A DNA stretch of 64,000 nt from Methylococcus capsulatus str. Texas = ATCC 19069 (GCF_000424685.1 NZ_AUKJ01000003.1:21611-85610); one strand, 5' to 3'. Shown: positions 1-7,729, numbered from the stretch's first letter. Numbers and translations: made by a program. The notes: generated from the letters alone by a model not told the origin.

Positions 1-475
1 CCTCGACGAGGCCGCCGCGGCACTGTCGCGCCTTTACACCGCACTGCGCGGCCTGGCTCCAGACCTCCCTCTCCCCTTGGGAGAGGGCCGGGATGAGGGT
101 TTCTCCTCCCGTTTCGCGGACGCCATGCAAGACGACTTCAACACTCCCGAAGCCATCGCCGTGCTCTTCGACCTGGCACGCGAGATCAACCGCCACAAGG
201 CGGCGGAGCCGGCCAAGGCCGCGGCGTTGGGAGCGACGCTGAAATCCCTGGGAAACGTCTTGGGTTTGTTGCAGACCGACCCGGAAGCCTATTTCAAGAG
301 CGATGCCGGCGGTTCGGGCTTGAGCGATGCGGACATCGAGGCACGGATCCAGGCACGCATCGAGGCCCGCAAAGCCAAGAACTGGGCCGAGTCCGACCGC
401 ATCCGGGACGAACTCAAGGCCCAGGGAATCATCCTGGAAGACTCCGCCGCCGGCACGACCTGGCGGCGCGAATGA
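1..475 (+). CDS. cysS: Cysteinyl-tRNA synthetase, C-terminal part (5' end outside window)
   Basis: Charges tRNA-Cys with cysteine in the cytoplasm. Only the last 157 codons are present, covering the DALR anticodon-stem domain and the C-terminal tail. Visible signatures are LSRLYTALRG, AMQDDFNTPEA near the middle, and the terminal ILEDSAAGTTWRRE, which closely match the proteobacterial enzyme. The linker between LYTALRG and the SSRFADAM helix is encoded by a dispersed palindromic repeat (about 65-99) read in frame as PDLPLPLGEGRDEG. It is slightly longer than the E. coli linker as I recall it and has low-complexity composition. The stop lies 12 bp from the convergent mtdA stop. Confidence 0.95.
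   Translation, partial: LDEAAAALSRLYTALRGLAPDLPLPLGEGRDEGFSSRFADAMQDDFNTPEAIAVLFDLAREINRHKAAEPAKAAALGATLKSLGNVLGLLQTDPEAYFKSDAGGSGLSDADIEARIQARIEARKAKNWAESDRIRDELKAQGIILEDSAAGTTWRRE
65..99. repeat. Short palindromic dispersed repeat inside cysS
   Basis: The core is ctccccttgggagaggg followed by ccgggatgaggg. On the reverse strand it reads ccctcatcccggccctctcc, the same pattern as the copies near 3550 and 39145. It lies in the coding frame of cysS and adds no stop codon, so it behaves like a palindromic element tolerated in an inter-domain linker. Confidence 0.75.
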
Positions 476-487
476 GAAGACCGGCGC

Positions 488-1348
488 TCAGGCCATGGTC
501 TTGGCCAGCGCGAAAATTTCCTCCGCGTCGAACACCTGATCGTTACGCTCGAATAGCTTGGCGATACAGGCCCGATGCACGGCCAGCTTGAGGGTGCCGA
601 ATCCGATCGCTCCCCAAACGATCTTACCGTGCCGGTCCGTGCCCCGGTCCATCATGTCGGTCCCGCCCAACCCCAGGGGGGGAGTGGCGTTGGCATCGGC
701 CAGCAGCTCCAGGTCGGGGCGGTCGCGCCAGTGACATTCTTCCAACAGCCGTACCCCCGCCGCCCCGGTGGCGAACACGATCTGGGCGTCGGCGATCGCC
801 GCGGCACGCGCATCGTCGTCGAATGCCTCGACCGGCACCAGATCGACCCCGAAACGCGCCTTCATCTCGGCACAGGCGTGCTCGGCGCGGGCCATCTGCC
901 GCGAGGTGATGACCACTTCCGAACAGCCCTCCTTCGCCAGCATCACCGCCGCCCGCTGGCCCACCGGACCGGTGCCCGCCAGCACCACCGCCTTCTTGCC
1001 CGCCAGCGTGCCGCTCGAAGCCAGCTTGGCGACCCCGGCCGCCGCGGTGGTATTGCTGCCGTTGCTGTCCAGCATCACCGACACCCGGAAATCGGCGAAA
1101 AACTTCTTCCGCACCGCCCGCAACAGATTTTGCCCTGCCACCAGGTCGCTGCCGCCCACGAATATGGCGGTGTTCTTCTTGTCCTTGGGCGCGCGGGTGA
1201 AGATGGTTCCCTCCACCAGCGGGCCGACGTTGTCGGGCGTCAAATGCCCATGGGCAATGACCTGATCGGCGCCACCGTCGTAGCCCACGACGGTGTCGAA
1301 AACGGACGGATGCAGGTCGGTATCGAATTGAAACAGCAGCTTTTTCAT
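488..1348 (-). CDS. mtdA: NADP-dependent methylene-tetrahydropterin dehydrogenase MtdA
   Basis: Oxidises methylene-H4F (and methylene-H4MPT) to the methenyl form with NADP+, linking formaldehyde oxidation to assimilation in methylotrophs. The 286-residue length is typical of MtdA. The N-terminus KLLFQFDTDLHPSVFD, the MLDSNGSNTTAAAG segment, the Rossmann glycine motif VLAGTGPVGQ (around residue 124) and the C-terminal FDAEEIFALAKTMA all resemble Methylobacterium MtdA closely, and better than MtdB. It is divergent from fchA, the next enzyme in the pathway, across a 125 bp intergenic region. The ATG follows no strong Shine-Dalgarno sequence. Confidence 0.93.
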   Translation of the reverse strand: MKKLLFQFDTDLHPSVFDTVVGYDGGADQVIAHGHLTPDNVGPLVEGTIFTRAPKDKKNTAIFVGGSDLVAGQNLLRAVRKKFFADFRVSVMLDSNGSNTTAAAGVAKLASSGTLAGKKAVVLAGTGPVGQRAAVMLAKEGCSEVVITSRQMARAEHACAEMKARFGVDLVPVEAFDDDARAAAIADAQIVFATGAAGVRLLEECHWRDRPDLELLADANATPPLGLGGTDMMDRGTDRHGKIVWGAIGFGTLKLAVHRACIAKLFERNDQVFDAEEIFALAKTMA

Positions 1349-1410
1349 GGTCTAAGGTTCGTACTTGGTGTTGTTCCCGGTGATCGGCACACGGCGCGTC
1401 GACTCGTGAT

Positions 1411-1440
1411 TTTACGCCAGCCGAAGGGCTTGCTTATAAT
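1411..1440 (+). promoter_or_regulatory. Candidate sigma-70 promoter for fchA
   Basis: A consensus TATAAT box lies at 1435-1440. TTTACG at 1411-1416 is an acceptable -35 with an 18 bp spacer. This places the start about 25 bp upstream of the fchA ATG. Assignment is by inspection only. Confidence 0.5.
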
Positions 1441-1473
1441 GATCGGCCGTCGTTTTCTCAAGCACCGCGCGCC

Positions 1474-2097
1474 ATGATCCAGGACCAGCCGATCCAGCAG
1501 TTTCTCGACGAACTCGCCAGCAAGTCGGCGACGCCCGGTGGCGGCAGTGCGGCGGCCATCATGGGCGCGATGGGAGCGGCTCTGGTCGGCATGGTGTGCA
1601 ACCTGACGGTGGGCAAGAAGAACTACGAAGCCGTCGAAGCCGAAATGGCCGACGTCCTGGCAAGAGCGGACGCCTTGCGGGCGCAGTCCATCGACATGAT
1701 CCGGGCGGATATCGAAGCCTTCGACCGGGTCATGGCGGCCTACGCCCTGCCTCGCGAAACGGAGGAGGACAAGGTCGCACGCAGCACGGCCATACAGGAA
1801 GCGCTGAAAGCCGCGACCGAGGTCCCTTTGGCCTGCGCCCGTCTCTGCCTGGACATCATCGGGCTGAGCGAGACTGCCGCCCAAAAAGGCAACCGCAACC
1901 TGATCAGCGACGCCGGCGTGGCCGTCATGGCTGCCCATGCCGCCCTCAAGAGCGCGGCACTGAATGTCTACGTCAACGCCAAGGGTGTGAAAGACGAAGC
2001 TTTCGCCCGGGAGCGGGTGGATCGGCTCGAGGCCCTGCTGGAAGAGGGCGAGGCGAAAGCCCATGCCGTTTTCGAAACGGTGAGGGCGAATCTTTGA
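1474..2097 (+). CDS. fchA: Methenyltetrahydrofolate cyclohydrolase FchA
   Basis: Hydrolyses methenyl-H4F to formyl-H4F in the cytoplasmic C1 pathway of methylotrophs. The 207-residue protein belongs to the FTCD/serine-cycle cyclohydrolase family: QQFLDELASKSATPGGGSAA at residues 8-27 is the family's conserved N-terminal motif, followed by MVCNLTVGKKNY. The protein is largely alpha-helical, as expected. Pairing with mtdA in divergent orientation supports the role; in Methylobacterium the two genes are also neighbours. The start ATG is the first in frame and matches the usual N-terminus. Confidence 0.93.
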   Translation: MIQDQPIQQFLDELASKSATPGGGSAAAIMGAMGAALVGMVCNLTVGKKNYEAVEAEMADVLARADALRAQSIDMIRADIEAFDRVMAAYALPRETEEDKVARSTAIQEALKAATEVPLACARLCLDIIGLSETAAQKGNRNLISDAGVAVMAAHAALKSAALNVYVNAKGVKDEAFARERVDRLEALLEEGEAKAHAVFETVRANL

Positions 2098-2107
2098 GAC
2101 ATCGAGA

Positions 2108-2136
2108 TTGACGGACCCTTCCTGAGACTATAGAAT
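2108..2136 (+). promoter_or_regulatory. Strong sigma-70 promoter of the tRNA operon
   Basis: TTGACG at 2108-2113, a 17 bp spacer and TAGAAT at 2131-2136. It starts 11 bp after the fchA stop. A perfect 7 bp hairpin (GCCACTC/GAGTGGC, 2139-2155) overlaps the predicted transcription start, and the first tRNA begins at 2183. Confidence 0.7.
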
Positions 2137-2182
2137 TTGCCACTCTTTGAGTGGCGCATCGACGAGGTTCGGCAAGCTCATC

Positions 2183-2259
2183 CGGGGTATAGCGCAGTCT
2201 GGTAGCGCGTCTGCTTTGGGAGCAGAATGTCGGGGGTTCGAATCCCTCTACCCCGACCA
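2183..2259 (+). tRNA. tRNA-Pro (TGG)
   Basis: Full cloverleaf with acceptor CGGGGTA/TACCCCG, anticodon stem CTGCT/AGCAG, loop TTTGGGA giving anticodon TGG, T-arm GGTTCGAATCC and an encoded CCA at 2257-2259. First gene of a four-tRNA cluster. Confidence 0.97.
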
Positions 2260-2265
2260 GTTCAA

Positions 2266-2342
2266 GCGCTTGTAGCTCAGCCGGATAGAGCATCGGCCTT
2301 CTAAGCCGAGGGTCGCAGGTTCGAGTCCTGCCAGGCGCGCCA
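2266..2342 (+). tRNA. tRNA-Arg (TCT)
   Basis: Acceptor GCGCTTG pairs with CAGGCGC (one G-T pair). Anticodon stem TCGGC/GCCGA, loop CTTCTAA, anticodon TCT. Encoded CCA at 2340-2342. It lies 6 bp after tRNA-Pro, so the two are co-transcribed. Confidence 0.97.
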
Positions 2343-2350
2343 ATTTCAGT

Positions 2351-2427
2351 GGTGACCGTAGCTCAGTCGGTAGAGTCCCGGATTGTGATTCCGGTTGTCG
2401 TGGGTTCGAGCCCCATCGGTCACCCCA
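2351..2427 (+). tRNA. tRNA-His (GTG)
   Basis: Carries the genomically encoded extra 5' G (2351) opposite C73, the hallmark of tRNA-His. The loop TTGTGAT gives anticodon GTG. T-arm GGGTTCGAGCCCC and CCA at 2425-2427. Confidence 0.97.
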
Positions 2428-2439
2428 TACCCGTGTCAC

Positions 2440-2515
2440 GGGCCATTAGCTCAGCTGGTAGAGCAGCGGACTCTTAATCCGTTTGTCGTAGGTTCGATCC
2501 CTACATGGCCCACCA
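2440..2515 (+). tRNA. tRNA-Lys (CTT)
   Basis: Acceptor GGGCCAT/ATGGCCC, anticodon stem GCGGA/TCCGT (terminal wobble pair), loop CTCTTAA giving anticodon CTT, CCA at 2513-2515. It is the last tRNA of the operon. The 3' end is not duplicated elsewhere in the window, so there is no sign of an element integrated here. Confidence 0.95.
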
Positions 2516-2858
2516 ATTCAATCAATGGCGTCCCCGACGACTTCCGGCGTAAGGTGCGCAAGCGCTCCGTCGTCTTCACGGTCGAATGACCGGGGAGATC
2601 ACGCACGGCGACCGGTGACCGTCTCCCGCAGAGCCCCGCTACGAAACCCGTGACGGCGTTGGAATCCTGATCCGGCGACCGCACCTCGTTCATCGAGCCG
2701 CAAGAAGACACCCTACTCTCCTTAAATGACGATACAAGCACCGTCAGAGCAATTGTTTTTATCTAGGAAACCCACCATTGCCTTGAATTGTCGCATGACT
2801 TTCGCCGTAGCTGGACTATGGTTCTTGCATTCTTCCCAAAGAGGAGGGGGACCACCGT
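2516..2858. other. Intergenic region without supported gene
   Basis: Between the tRNA operon and the small membrane peptide. Open frames here are short, or run antisense through the tRNAs. No terminator with a clear T-tract was seen. Confidence 0.5.
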
Positions 2859-3002
2859 ATGGTAGAACTCCAAGCGCTCAAACGAAGAATGAGACGGTAT
2901 ATCCGGCGGCACCGGCGCGATTTGCTCTTTCCTTTCCTCATCGGCACGACGCTCATCGCCGCACTGATCACCGGGATCGTCATTTTCGGCCTGGAGTGGT
3001 AA
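2859..3002 (+). CDS. 47-residue single-pass membrane peptide
   Basis: A small gene with a strong ribosome binding site (GAGGAGGGG at 2841-2849, 9 bp before the ATG). The peptide begins MVELQALKRRMRRYIRRHRR, a very basic amphipathic stretch with nine Arg and one Lys in the first 20 residues. A hydrophobic segment from about residue 21 to 44 (LLFPFLIGTTLIAALITGIV) follows, ending in EW. By the positive-inside rule the basic end would be cytoplasmic. I do not recognise a family. It stands alone between the tRNA operon and restriction-gene debris. Function is unknown; regulatory membrane peptide or toxin-like peptide are possibilities only. Confidence 0.6.
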   Translation: MVELQALKRRMRRYIRRHRRDLLFPFLIGTTLIAALITGIVIFGLEW

Positions 3003-3403
3003 GCGGACCGCTCAGGGCGGATTTTCGCGGGGTGGAAAAAAATCGCCTCACCCCCCTCCCCCAAGCCGACCTTGCGCAGGCTTTTTTCAGGGTTCGTCAG
3101 AACACCGTATTGGCAAGGCTTCGGGAGGTGGCACGTCGCATCGACGCCGGCTGCCAGCGAGGTGCCGGGGCGAGACATGGTCCCCCGTTTCTGGAATGCC
3201 CTGCCGCCCGAGGATTTCGCGACGGGCCCTCGGCCAGCAGCCCTTCGATGACCTTGGCGCGTGCAAGACAGGCATCGAGGGCGGTTTTTGGCCTGGGCTT
3301 CATCGCTGGTTCCAGGGAATGACCGGCGACGCAACCCCGAACGCCTCGTTACAAAGGGAAGTCCAGTGGTAATCCCCCCTCTCCCGCAAGCGGGAGAGGA
3401 GAG
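3003..3403. other. Non-coding, apparently decayed stretch
   Basis: Only overlapping low-quality frames on both strands; none has a credible start, composition or motif. Its right edge is a palindromic repeat that borders the Mod fragment. Confidence 0.4.
3374..3402. repeat. Palindromic repeat, left of the Mod fragment
   Basis: The palindrome is ctctcccgc-aa-gcgggagag with flanking C and G/A runs, the same class as the other gagaggg palindromes in the window. The coding similarity to type III Mod starts directly to its right. Confidence 0.7.
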
Positions 3404-3549
3404 AAAGCCGTCGAAGGACTGGGCGGCGGTTTCCAGTTCTGCCGCCTGTCCGCCGAACCGCTCTTCGACGCCGACGGCCAGATCCGCCGCGACGTGACAT
3501 TCGCGCAACTGGCCAAGTTCGTCTGGTTCGCCGAAACCGGCACCGGCTT
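3404..3549 (+). pseudogene. Fragment of a type III restriction-modification methylase (Mod)
   Basis: One open frame gives EGLGGGFQFCRLSAEPLFDA, then DGQIRRDVTFAQLAKFVW and FAETGTG. This resembles the C-terminal region of type III (EcoP15I-like) site-specific adenine methyltransferases, which carry GGGF.YC.LGEPLFD and TFADLA..VFF.ETG. Only about 47 codons remain, with no catalytic motifs and no start. The fragment is bounded on both sides by the same class of palindromic repeat, so it reads as debris left after repeat-associated deletion. Recognition is from memory of the family. Confidence 0.6.
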
Positions 3550-3586
3550 CCCTCACCCCCAACCCTCTCCCAGAGGGAGAGGGGGC
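3550..3586. repeat. Palindromic repeat at the Mod/Res junction
   Basis: Reads ccctcacccccaaccctctc followed by ccagagggagagggggc. It sits exactly between the Mod-like fragment and the Res-like fragment, which are in different frames. Confidence 0.8.
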
Positions 3587-3593
3587 TCGATTT

Positions 3594-3857
3594 GTGTCAT
3601 TCGATGACCCGGAGGTGCTGGAGTATCCGTGGGACCTGCCTCCCGTCGACGCCGCACCCACGGCCGATGGCCGGTTCTATCCCAATTTTCTATGCCAGTT
3701 GCCCGGCAGTGCAGACAGGCCCGGAGTGGTTCTGGCGGTGGGGCACAAGGGGGCCGATCGCTGGAACGGGGCTGAGGACGATCGCTCGATCGGGAGGTTG
3801 TGGGCCAACCTGTCGCAAGGCCGTTGCCGGTTCGTCATGGTCAAGGACGAGCGGTGA
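3594..3857 (+). pseudogene. C-terminal fragment of a type III restriction enzyme/helicase (Res)
   Basis: The open frame (GTG at 3594) gives 87 residues with DGRFYPNFLCQLPG, then VVLAVGHKGADRWNGAEDDR and IGRLWANLSQGRCRFVMVKD. This corresponds to the C-terminal nuclease end of type III Res subunits, where the catalytic pattern is (R)FYPDF ... (V)VE(Y)KG. The fragment has N for D in the PDF position and H for the acidic/aromatic position before KG, so even the surviving nuclease motif looks inactivated. The helicase domains are absent. Together with the Mod fragment it marks a lost type III restriction-modification locus. Confidence 0.65.
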
Positions 3858-4187
3858 GAGTGGATCGAGCCGCTTTTGACATGACCCTCCGACTTCGCCG
3901 CCCTCGACGTCGTGCGCACTGAGGGGAAGACCCGGCCCGGGCCAAGGCTGGAACGAGAGCGTGCGGGATTCGGCCGGCTGAACGAACGGCTCCGGGAGTC
4001 ACGGCGAGCACGTCTCCGGGATGAAGCGGCGGCCAGTCGATGGCCGGCCGCTGGTACGAGGTGCTGCGCGCGGCGGATCCCGGGGCCGGATGAAACGAGA
4101 CCGTACCTGGGATCGCTCCCTGCCCCCGGGGAAACCCGCCTACGGCGATTCGATCGGCGGCGATGACCCGCCGCATTGCATCCGTCG
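3858..4187. other. Intergenic/decayed region
   Basis: Probably the remaining debris of the restriction locus. No frame has a recognisable motif or start. The diguanylate cyclase gene ends at 4188 on the other strand. Confidence 0.4.
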
Positions 4188-5345
4188 TCAGACGACCGCC
4201 ACTCGGTTGCGCCCGGCCTGTTTGGCGACGTACAGGGCACGGTCGGCATCATGCTTGAGCAGGGACAAATCGTAGGGTGGCCCTTCGATACAGGCGACAC
4301 CGATGCTCACGGTGAGCGGTATGGCTTCTCCGCCGTAGAGGAAGCCGGCGTGCATCGTCGCCAGGCGCAGGCGTTCAGCGATGCGCTGTGCCTGGGCCCG
4401 CCCGGTGGCCGGCAACAGAACGCCGAATTCCTCGCCGCCGTAGCGGCAGAGCAGATCTCGGTGCCGCAGGCTTTCTTCCATGGTCTCCGCAACCCGGACG
4501 AGGGCGGCATCGCCCGCGGCATGACCGTGCCGGTCGTTGACCTGCTTGAAATGATCGATGTCGATCATGAGCAGCGAGACCGGCACCCGCTTCGTGCGAG
4601 CCCGAAGCAGTTCATCGGTGGCGAGGTTTTCGAACACTCGCCGGTTATAGATCCGTGTGAGCGAGTCGAACGATGCCAGCTGATGCAATTCGGCATTGAG
4701 CTCCTCGGCGACGATCAGACCGAAGCACAGAGAACCCAGGACGTTTCCGACCAGGATGGCGGAGTACGTCAACTGCTGCACCCAGTTTTCGTCCATGGGA
4801 TGGACGATGGGTGAATCCAGGATGAGCGGACTCACCGCCCGGATCGCCAATACCACGCTGATGGCGAGCGCCAGGAAACCGGTGACCCGGTAAATCGACC
4901 GGCCGGAGGGAGGATCCGGACGCAGCAGAGCGCGTGCAATCATGAAGAACACCGCAGCGGCCAATCCGCTGTTGACGCTGATGCGGAGCCCGTCGTAACC
5001 GGCGTGGAGGGTGTAGGCGTTAGCGACGGCGGCAAACACGAACACGCCCAGCAGCGCGAACTTGCCGTAGACGCGCTCCCGGAGTTCCTGCACGGCGACG
5101 AAAACCAGGAGGGTTCCGCCGATCCCGAGCGTGACCGCCCCACCCAGTGCGACCGGTTCCGGAACCAGCGATCTCGCGGTCAGGACGAAAAGCGCGAAAT
5201 TCATCCCCATCATCAGCCCGCCCAATGCCCACGCATGCATGCCGCGGGTGATCCGGCCGGGATATTGGGGAGCGACCAGCAGAATCATGCCGGCCTTTCC
5301 CACCGAAGCCAGCGTCAGGAGGGTATAGAAGGTATAGGGATCCAT
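4188..5345 (-). CDS. Membrane-bound diguanylate cyclase (GGDEF)
   Basis: Makes cyclic di-GMP from two GTP. The 385-residue protein has about six hydrophobic segments in the first 200 residues, starting MDPYTFYTLLTLASVGKAG, then a GGDEF domain. SFDSLTRIYNRRVFE opens the domain and RYGGEEFGVLLPATGR carries the GGEEF active-site variant, which is functional in many cyclases. No RxxD inhibitory site was seen just upstream of GGEEF. The start at 5345 is chosen because the hydrophobic domain begins there; upstream codons in this frame belong to an IS fragment. The ATG lies right at the junction with an IS3-type orfA remnant, so the original promoter may be lost or replaced. Confidence 0.85.
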   Translation of the reverse strand: MDPYTFYTLLTLASVGKAGMILLVAPQYPGRITRGMHAWALGGLMMGMNFALFVLTARSLVPEPVALGGAVTLGIGGTLLVFVAVQELRERVYGKFALLGVFVFAAVANAYTLHAGYDGLRISVNSGLAAAVFFMIARALLRPDPPSGRSIYRVTGFLALAISVVLAIRAVSPLILDSPIVHPMDENWVQQLTYSAILVGNVLGSLCFGLIVAEELNAELHQLASFDSLTRIYNRRVFENLATDELLRARTKRVPVSLLMIDIDHFKQVNDRHGHAAGDAALVRVAETMEESLRHRDLLCRYGGEEFGVLLPATGRAQAQRIAERLRLATMHAGFLYGGEAIPLTVSIGVACIEGPPYDLSLLKHDADRALYVAKQAGRNRVAVV

Positions 5346-5551
5346 TCTTTCGCTTTCAGGCGACCGTGGCCGGGAAATGCTGCTTCTCCATCCCGTTTGG
5401 CCTTTCGCACCCACTGCTTAAGCAGCCCCTCCGACAGCTCCAACCCGCGTCCGACTTCGGCTATCGGCCTGCCACTCCTCGCAGCGAGTTCAACCGCTTC
5501 GCTCTTGAGCGCGCTGCCGTATGTTCGTCGTGTCGCACTCATTGTCATCAT
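5346..5551 (-). mobile_element. Truncated IS3-family orfA transposase fragment
   Basis: Encodes SATRRTYGSALKSEAVELAA, then IAEVGRGLELSEGLLKQWVR and DGEAAFPGHGRLKAKE. This is the helix-turn-helix and start of the leucine-zipper region of IS3-type OrfA. GGAGG lies about 10 bp before the ATG at 5542. After GRLKAKE the frame runs directly into the start codon of the diguanylate cyclase gene and stops, so the remaining OrfA, all of OrfB and the right end are missing. The left terminal repeat was not identified. Confidence 0.7.
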
Positions 5552-5662
5552 TGCCTCCATTCGCAGCGTGAAGGATTTATCTCTCCTTCCACTAAAACGG
5601 GGCAACATCACCCCAAGTCCGCCTGCACGCAATGTTGTACCGCTTTTGGCTTTGCAAGACTT

Positions 5663-6598
5663 TTACCTTTTGAGCATAGCCCGAATTTCGTTTAGGCTAT
5701 ACGGTGGCTTTCTCATGTGCAGCATTGCATGGCAATTGGGACAAACTGGGCATAAATCATTGATTGGGTCAACTTGATATTCTGCACAAATTTCGCCCAA
5801 AGGTTTTATATGGTGAACATGGATAAAACCTTTTCCGATTTCGCCATACTTTTCATGGAAAACAAAGCCGCAAATAATACATTTTGCGCCGTAGTGTTCA
5901 ATACAAGCGTTTCTGGCTTGCGGATTACGCTCATAAGCATTTACCGTAATAGACTTTGATGCACCTTCGTAAAACTCTTGAGGCTCGTCTATTTGTTCAG
6001 GCAACAATCCCAAACCAGGTTTACTTTCCGTGTAAACCCTATCTAAAATTTCTGCTCTAAAATTCACATCAACCGCCATTTTATACATAAGCGGCTCGTG
6101 AGATTTTCGATACGGCGAAGATTTAGCCCGTCCGACTTCTGCTAAAAGTGCTTCACTCCAACTTTGGTAGATTTGCTCAGATGTCTCCAGCCAATAAAGC
6201 AATTCATGGAAATTGCCGAAGCGCAAGAAATAAGGCGGGTCAGAATCTTCACCGCGCAAGTTTCTAAATTGCCCCCACTTACCCAGATCTGGACTATCCC
6301 TCAATTGAGGGATTTCTCTGGCGGAGGCAGTAAAAATCAAGCCAACATATAGTTTTGTTTGTTCATTTTCTTTCTTTTTTCGCAAAGCAACAACATAGCG
6401 ATTATTGATGGTAACCGGAAAACGCCAGCCTGTACTATTCGGCGACAAAGACATGACAAGTCGAGGATCATCGTTATCCAATCCTGTTATTTTGATGATC
6501 CGTTTCACCAATTCAAAATATGAATTGACCCATTCTCGACTCGGGGCATATTTTATCCGCTTGACGAGTAATTCAATCTTGTCGTTATCCGATGGCAT
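5663..6598 (-). CDS. HNH endonuclease, AT-rich and probably horizontally acquired
   Basis: A 311-residue protein with a C-terminal HNH nuclease: CIICGFVFHEKYGEIG, FIHVHHIKPLGE, then DLCPVCPNCHAMLHM. This is the McrA/HNH arrangement of two zinc-binding Cys pairs around the HH catalytic pair. The first 200 residues are unrecognised and would supply substrate specificity. The combination suggests a restriction or anti-phage nuclease, possibly modification-dependent, but this is inference. Base composition is visibly AT-rich against its GC-rich neighbours, and the gene lies next to an IS fragment. The ATG at 6598 is preferred over an upstream TTG at 6610. Confidence 0.75.
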   Translation of the reverse strand: MPSDNDKIELLVKRIKYAPSREWVNSYFELVKRIIKITGLDNDDPRLVMSLSPNSTGWRFPVTINNRYVVALRKKKENEQTKLYVGLIFTASAREIPQLRDSPDLGKWGQFRNLRGEDSDPPYFLRFGNFHELLYWLETSEQIYQSWSEALLAEVGRAKSSPYRKSHEPLMYKMAVDVNFRAEILDRVYTESKPGLGLLPEQIDEPQEFYEGASKSITVNAYERNPQARNACIEHYGAKCIICGFVFHEKYGEIGKGFIHVHHIKPLGEICAEYQVDPINDLCPVCPNCHAMLHMRKPPYSLNEIRAMLKR

Positions 6599-7218
6599 AT
6601 TTTGACCCAATTTTTTGACCTACAAGGGGCGGCACAATGCCCCGCTCACCTGCGGGCGGCAGCCCGTCGGGTGCAGCGGGAAGTTTGGCGGCGTAGCCGT
6701 CCGCCAAATCTTTATTATCTGTAAGCAATTGAATAACGAATTCCCCCGGAAAGACGATATCACGCAAACCGAAGAATATGATCCGCCAACCGCCTGATTG
6801 AGCGGCGAATCGGCAAGATGTGCACAATCAGCCCGAACGAGGTACGCTGGCAAACCAGAGACCGCGAGCAGCCGGCCTGCCCCATTCGACGACTGGCGCC
6901 GAAACCGGCTCCCCACCCTTCCGCAAGCTTAGCCGGTGGAAAACGGCCGGGCCGCCAGGCCGTTCTCCGTTCGATGTTGCGAAGCATGAAGCGGCGACCG
7001 ACACGACCGCCCTCATGGGAAAAATTGGCACGGCACACGGGGAGGCCATGCCCTGTTCGGCATCGGCATGCCCAAAGCACACTGGCTCAAGTGTAACCGC
7101 CTGGAAGTGCCCGGGCGATCATGCCGCGCCTTCCGGGCGCATTCGGTGTAGGATGAATCCTGGACCCGTCCTGGCGACCGGCTTCGGCATTTTTTCATCG
7201 ACGTCCTTGGGAGAATCC
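6599..7218. other. 620 bp without a supported gene
   Basis: No frame has a credible start or motif. One clear hairpin is present: TTTGGCGG at 6684-6691 pairing with CCGCCAAA at 6701-6708. Composition changes from AT-rich beside the HNH gene back to GC-rich at about 6780, so the right edge of the transferred segment probably lies here. Confidence 0.45.
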
Positions 7219-7575
7219 ATGAAAGCCTTGATCGCGGTTTGCACGGCTTCTTTGCTTTCCGGCTGCGGCATCGTGCTACCGGCGAAGCACAACAGCGGTG
7301 ATCTCGACAAACTTACGGCAGGGATGACCGAACAGCAGGTCGACCAGGTGCTCGACTCCCATTATGTGACCCTGCACGAAGGGGAAACGGCGGAAGGCAG
7401 GAACACCGTGGTCCGCTTGTATGACCTGTACGGCAGAAATACGGCCGTCCGGAACCTCCTGCTGGGTCTCCCGACTTTCACCGTCACCTGGTGGCTGGTA
7501 CCGGACACCACGGCTTACGAACTGGTCTTCGTCGATCATAAACTGCAGCGATGGGCGCTCGACGAACCGGACTGA
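7219..7575 (+). CDS. Small lipoprotein with SmpA/BamE-like segment
   Basis: A 118-residue protein starting MKALIAVCTASLLSGCGIVL. The lipobox LSGC (residues 12-15) predicts lipidation at Cys15. The next part, DKLTAGMTEQQVDQVLD, has the typical start of a SmpA/OmlA-like fold, in which 'L..GMT..QV..LLG' opens the first helix. The later stretch VRLYDLYGRNTAVRNLLLGL ends in an aromatic segment. GGGAG precedes the ATG by 5 bp. Upstream open codons in this frame are not coding. Role unknown; envelope location is likely. Confidence 0.75.
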   Translation: MKALIAVCTASLLSGCGIVLPAKHNSGDLDKLTAGMTEQQVDQVLDSHYVTLHEGETAEGRNTVVRLYDLYGRNTAVRNLLLGLPTFTVTWWLVPDTTAYELVFVDHKLQRWALDEPD

Positions 7576-7729
7576 GGGACGGACTCTGGGAGATTTCCAT
7601 GCCGAACGAACCGGAAGGACTCCATGATCGACCGACCGCGATCACGCCCGGGCTTCGAACGGCTCCCGCGGCTCGAGGCCGTGTCTTCACCACAACGGTT
7701 CTCATTTCCCGATCGTCACAGGAGGTTGT

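Noticed and set aside
575..1477. A 300-codon plus-strand frame opposite mtdA
   Set aside because: Antisense shadow of mtdA; mtdA has unmistakable family motifs.
2440..2515. tRNA-Lys as an integration site for the accessory region that follows
   Set aside because: The 3' end of the tRNA is not repeated anywhere downstream in the window and no integrase gene is present.
1973..2590. Open frames over the tRNA cluster with phrases such as VGVEGFEPPTFCSQSRRATR
   Set aside because: These are translations of tRNA genes (T-arm and anticodon arm read as protein), a well-known annotation artefact.
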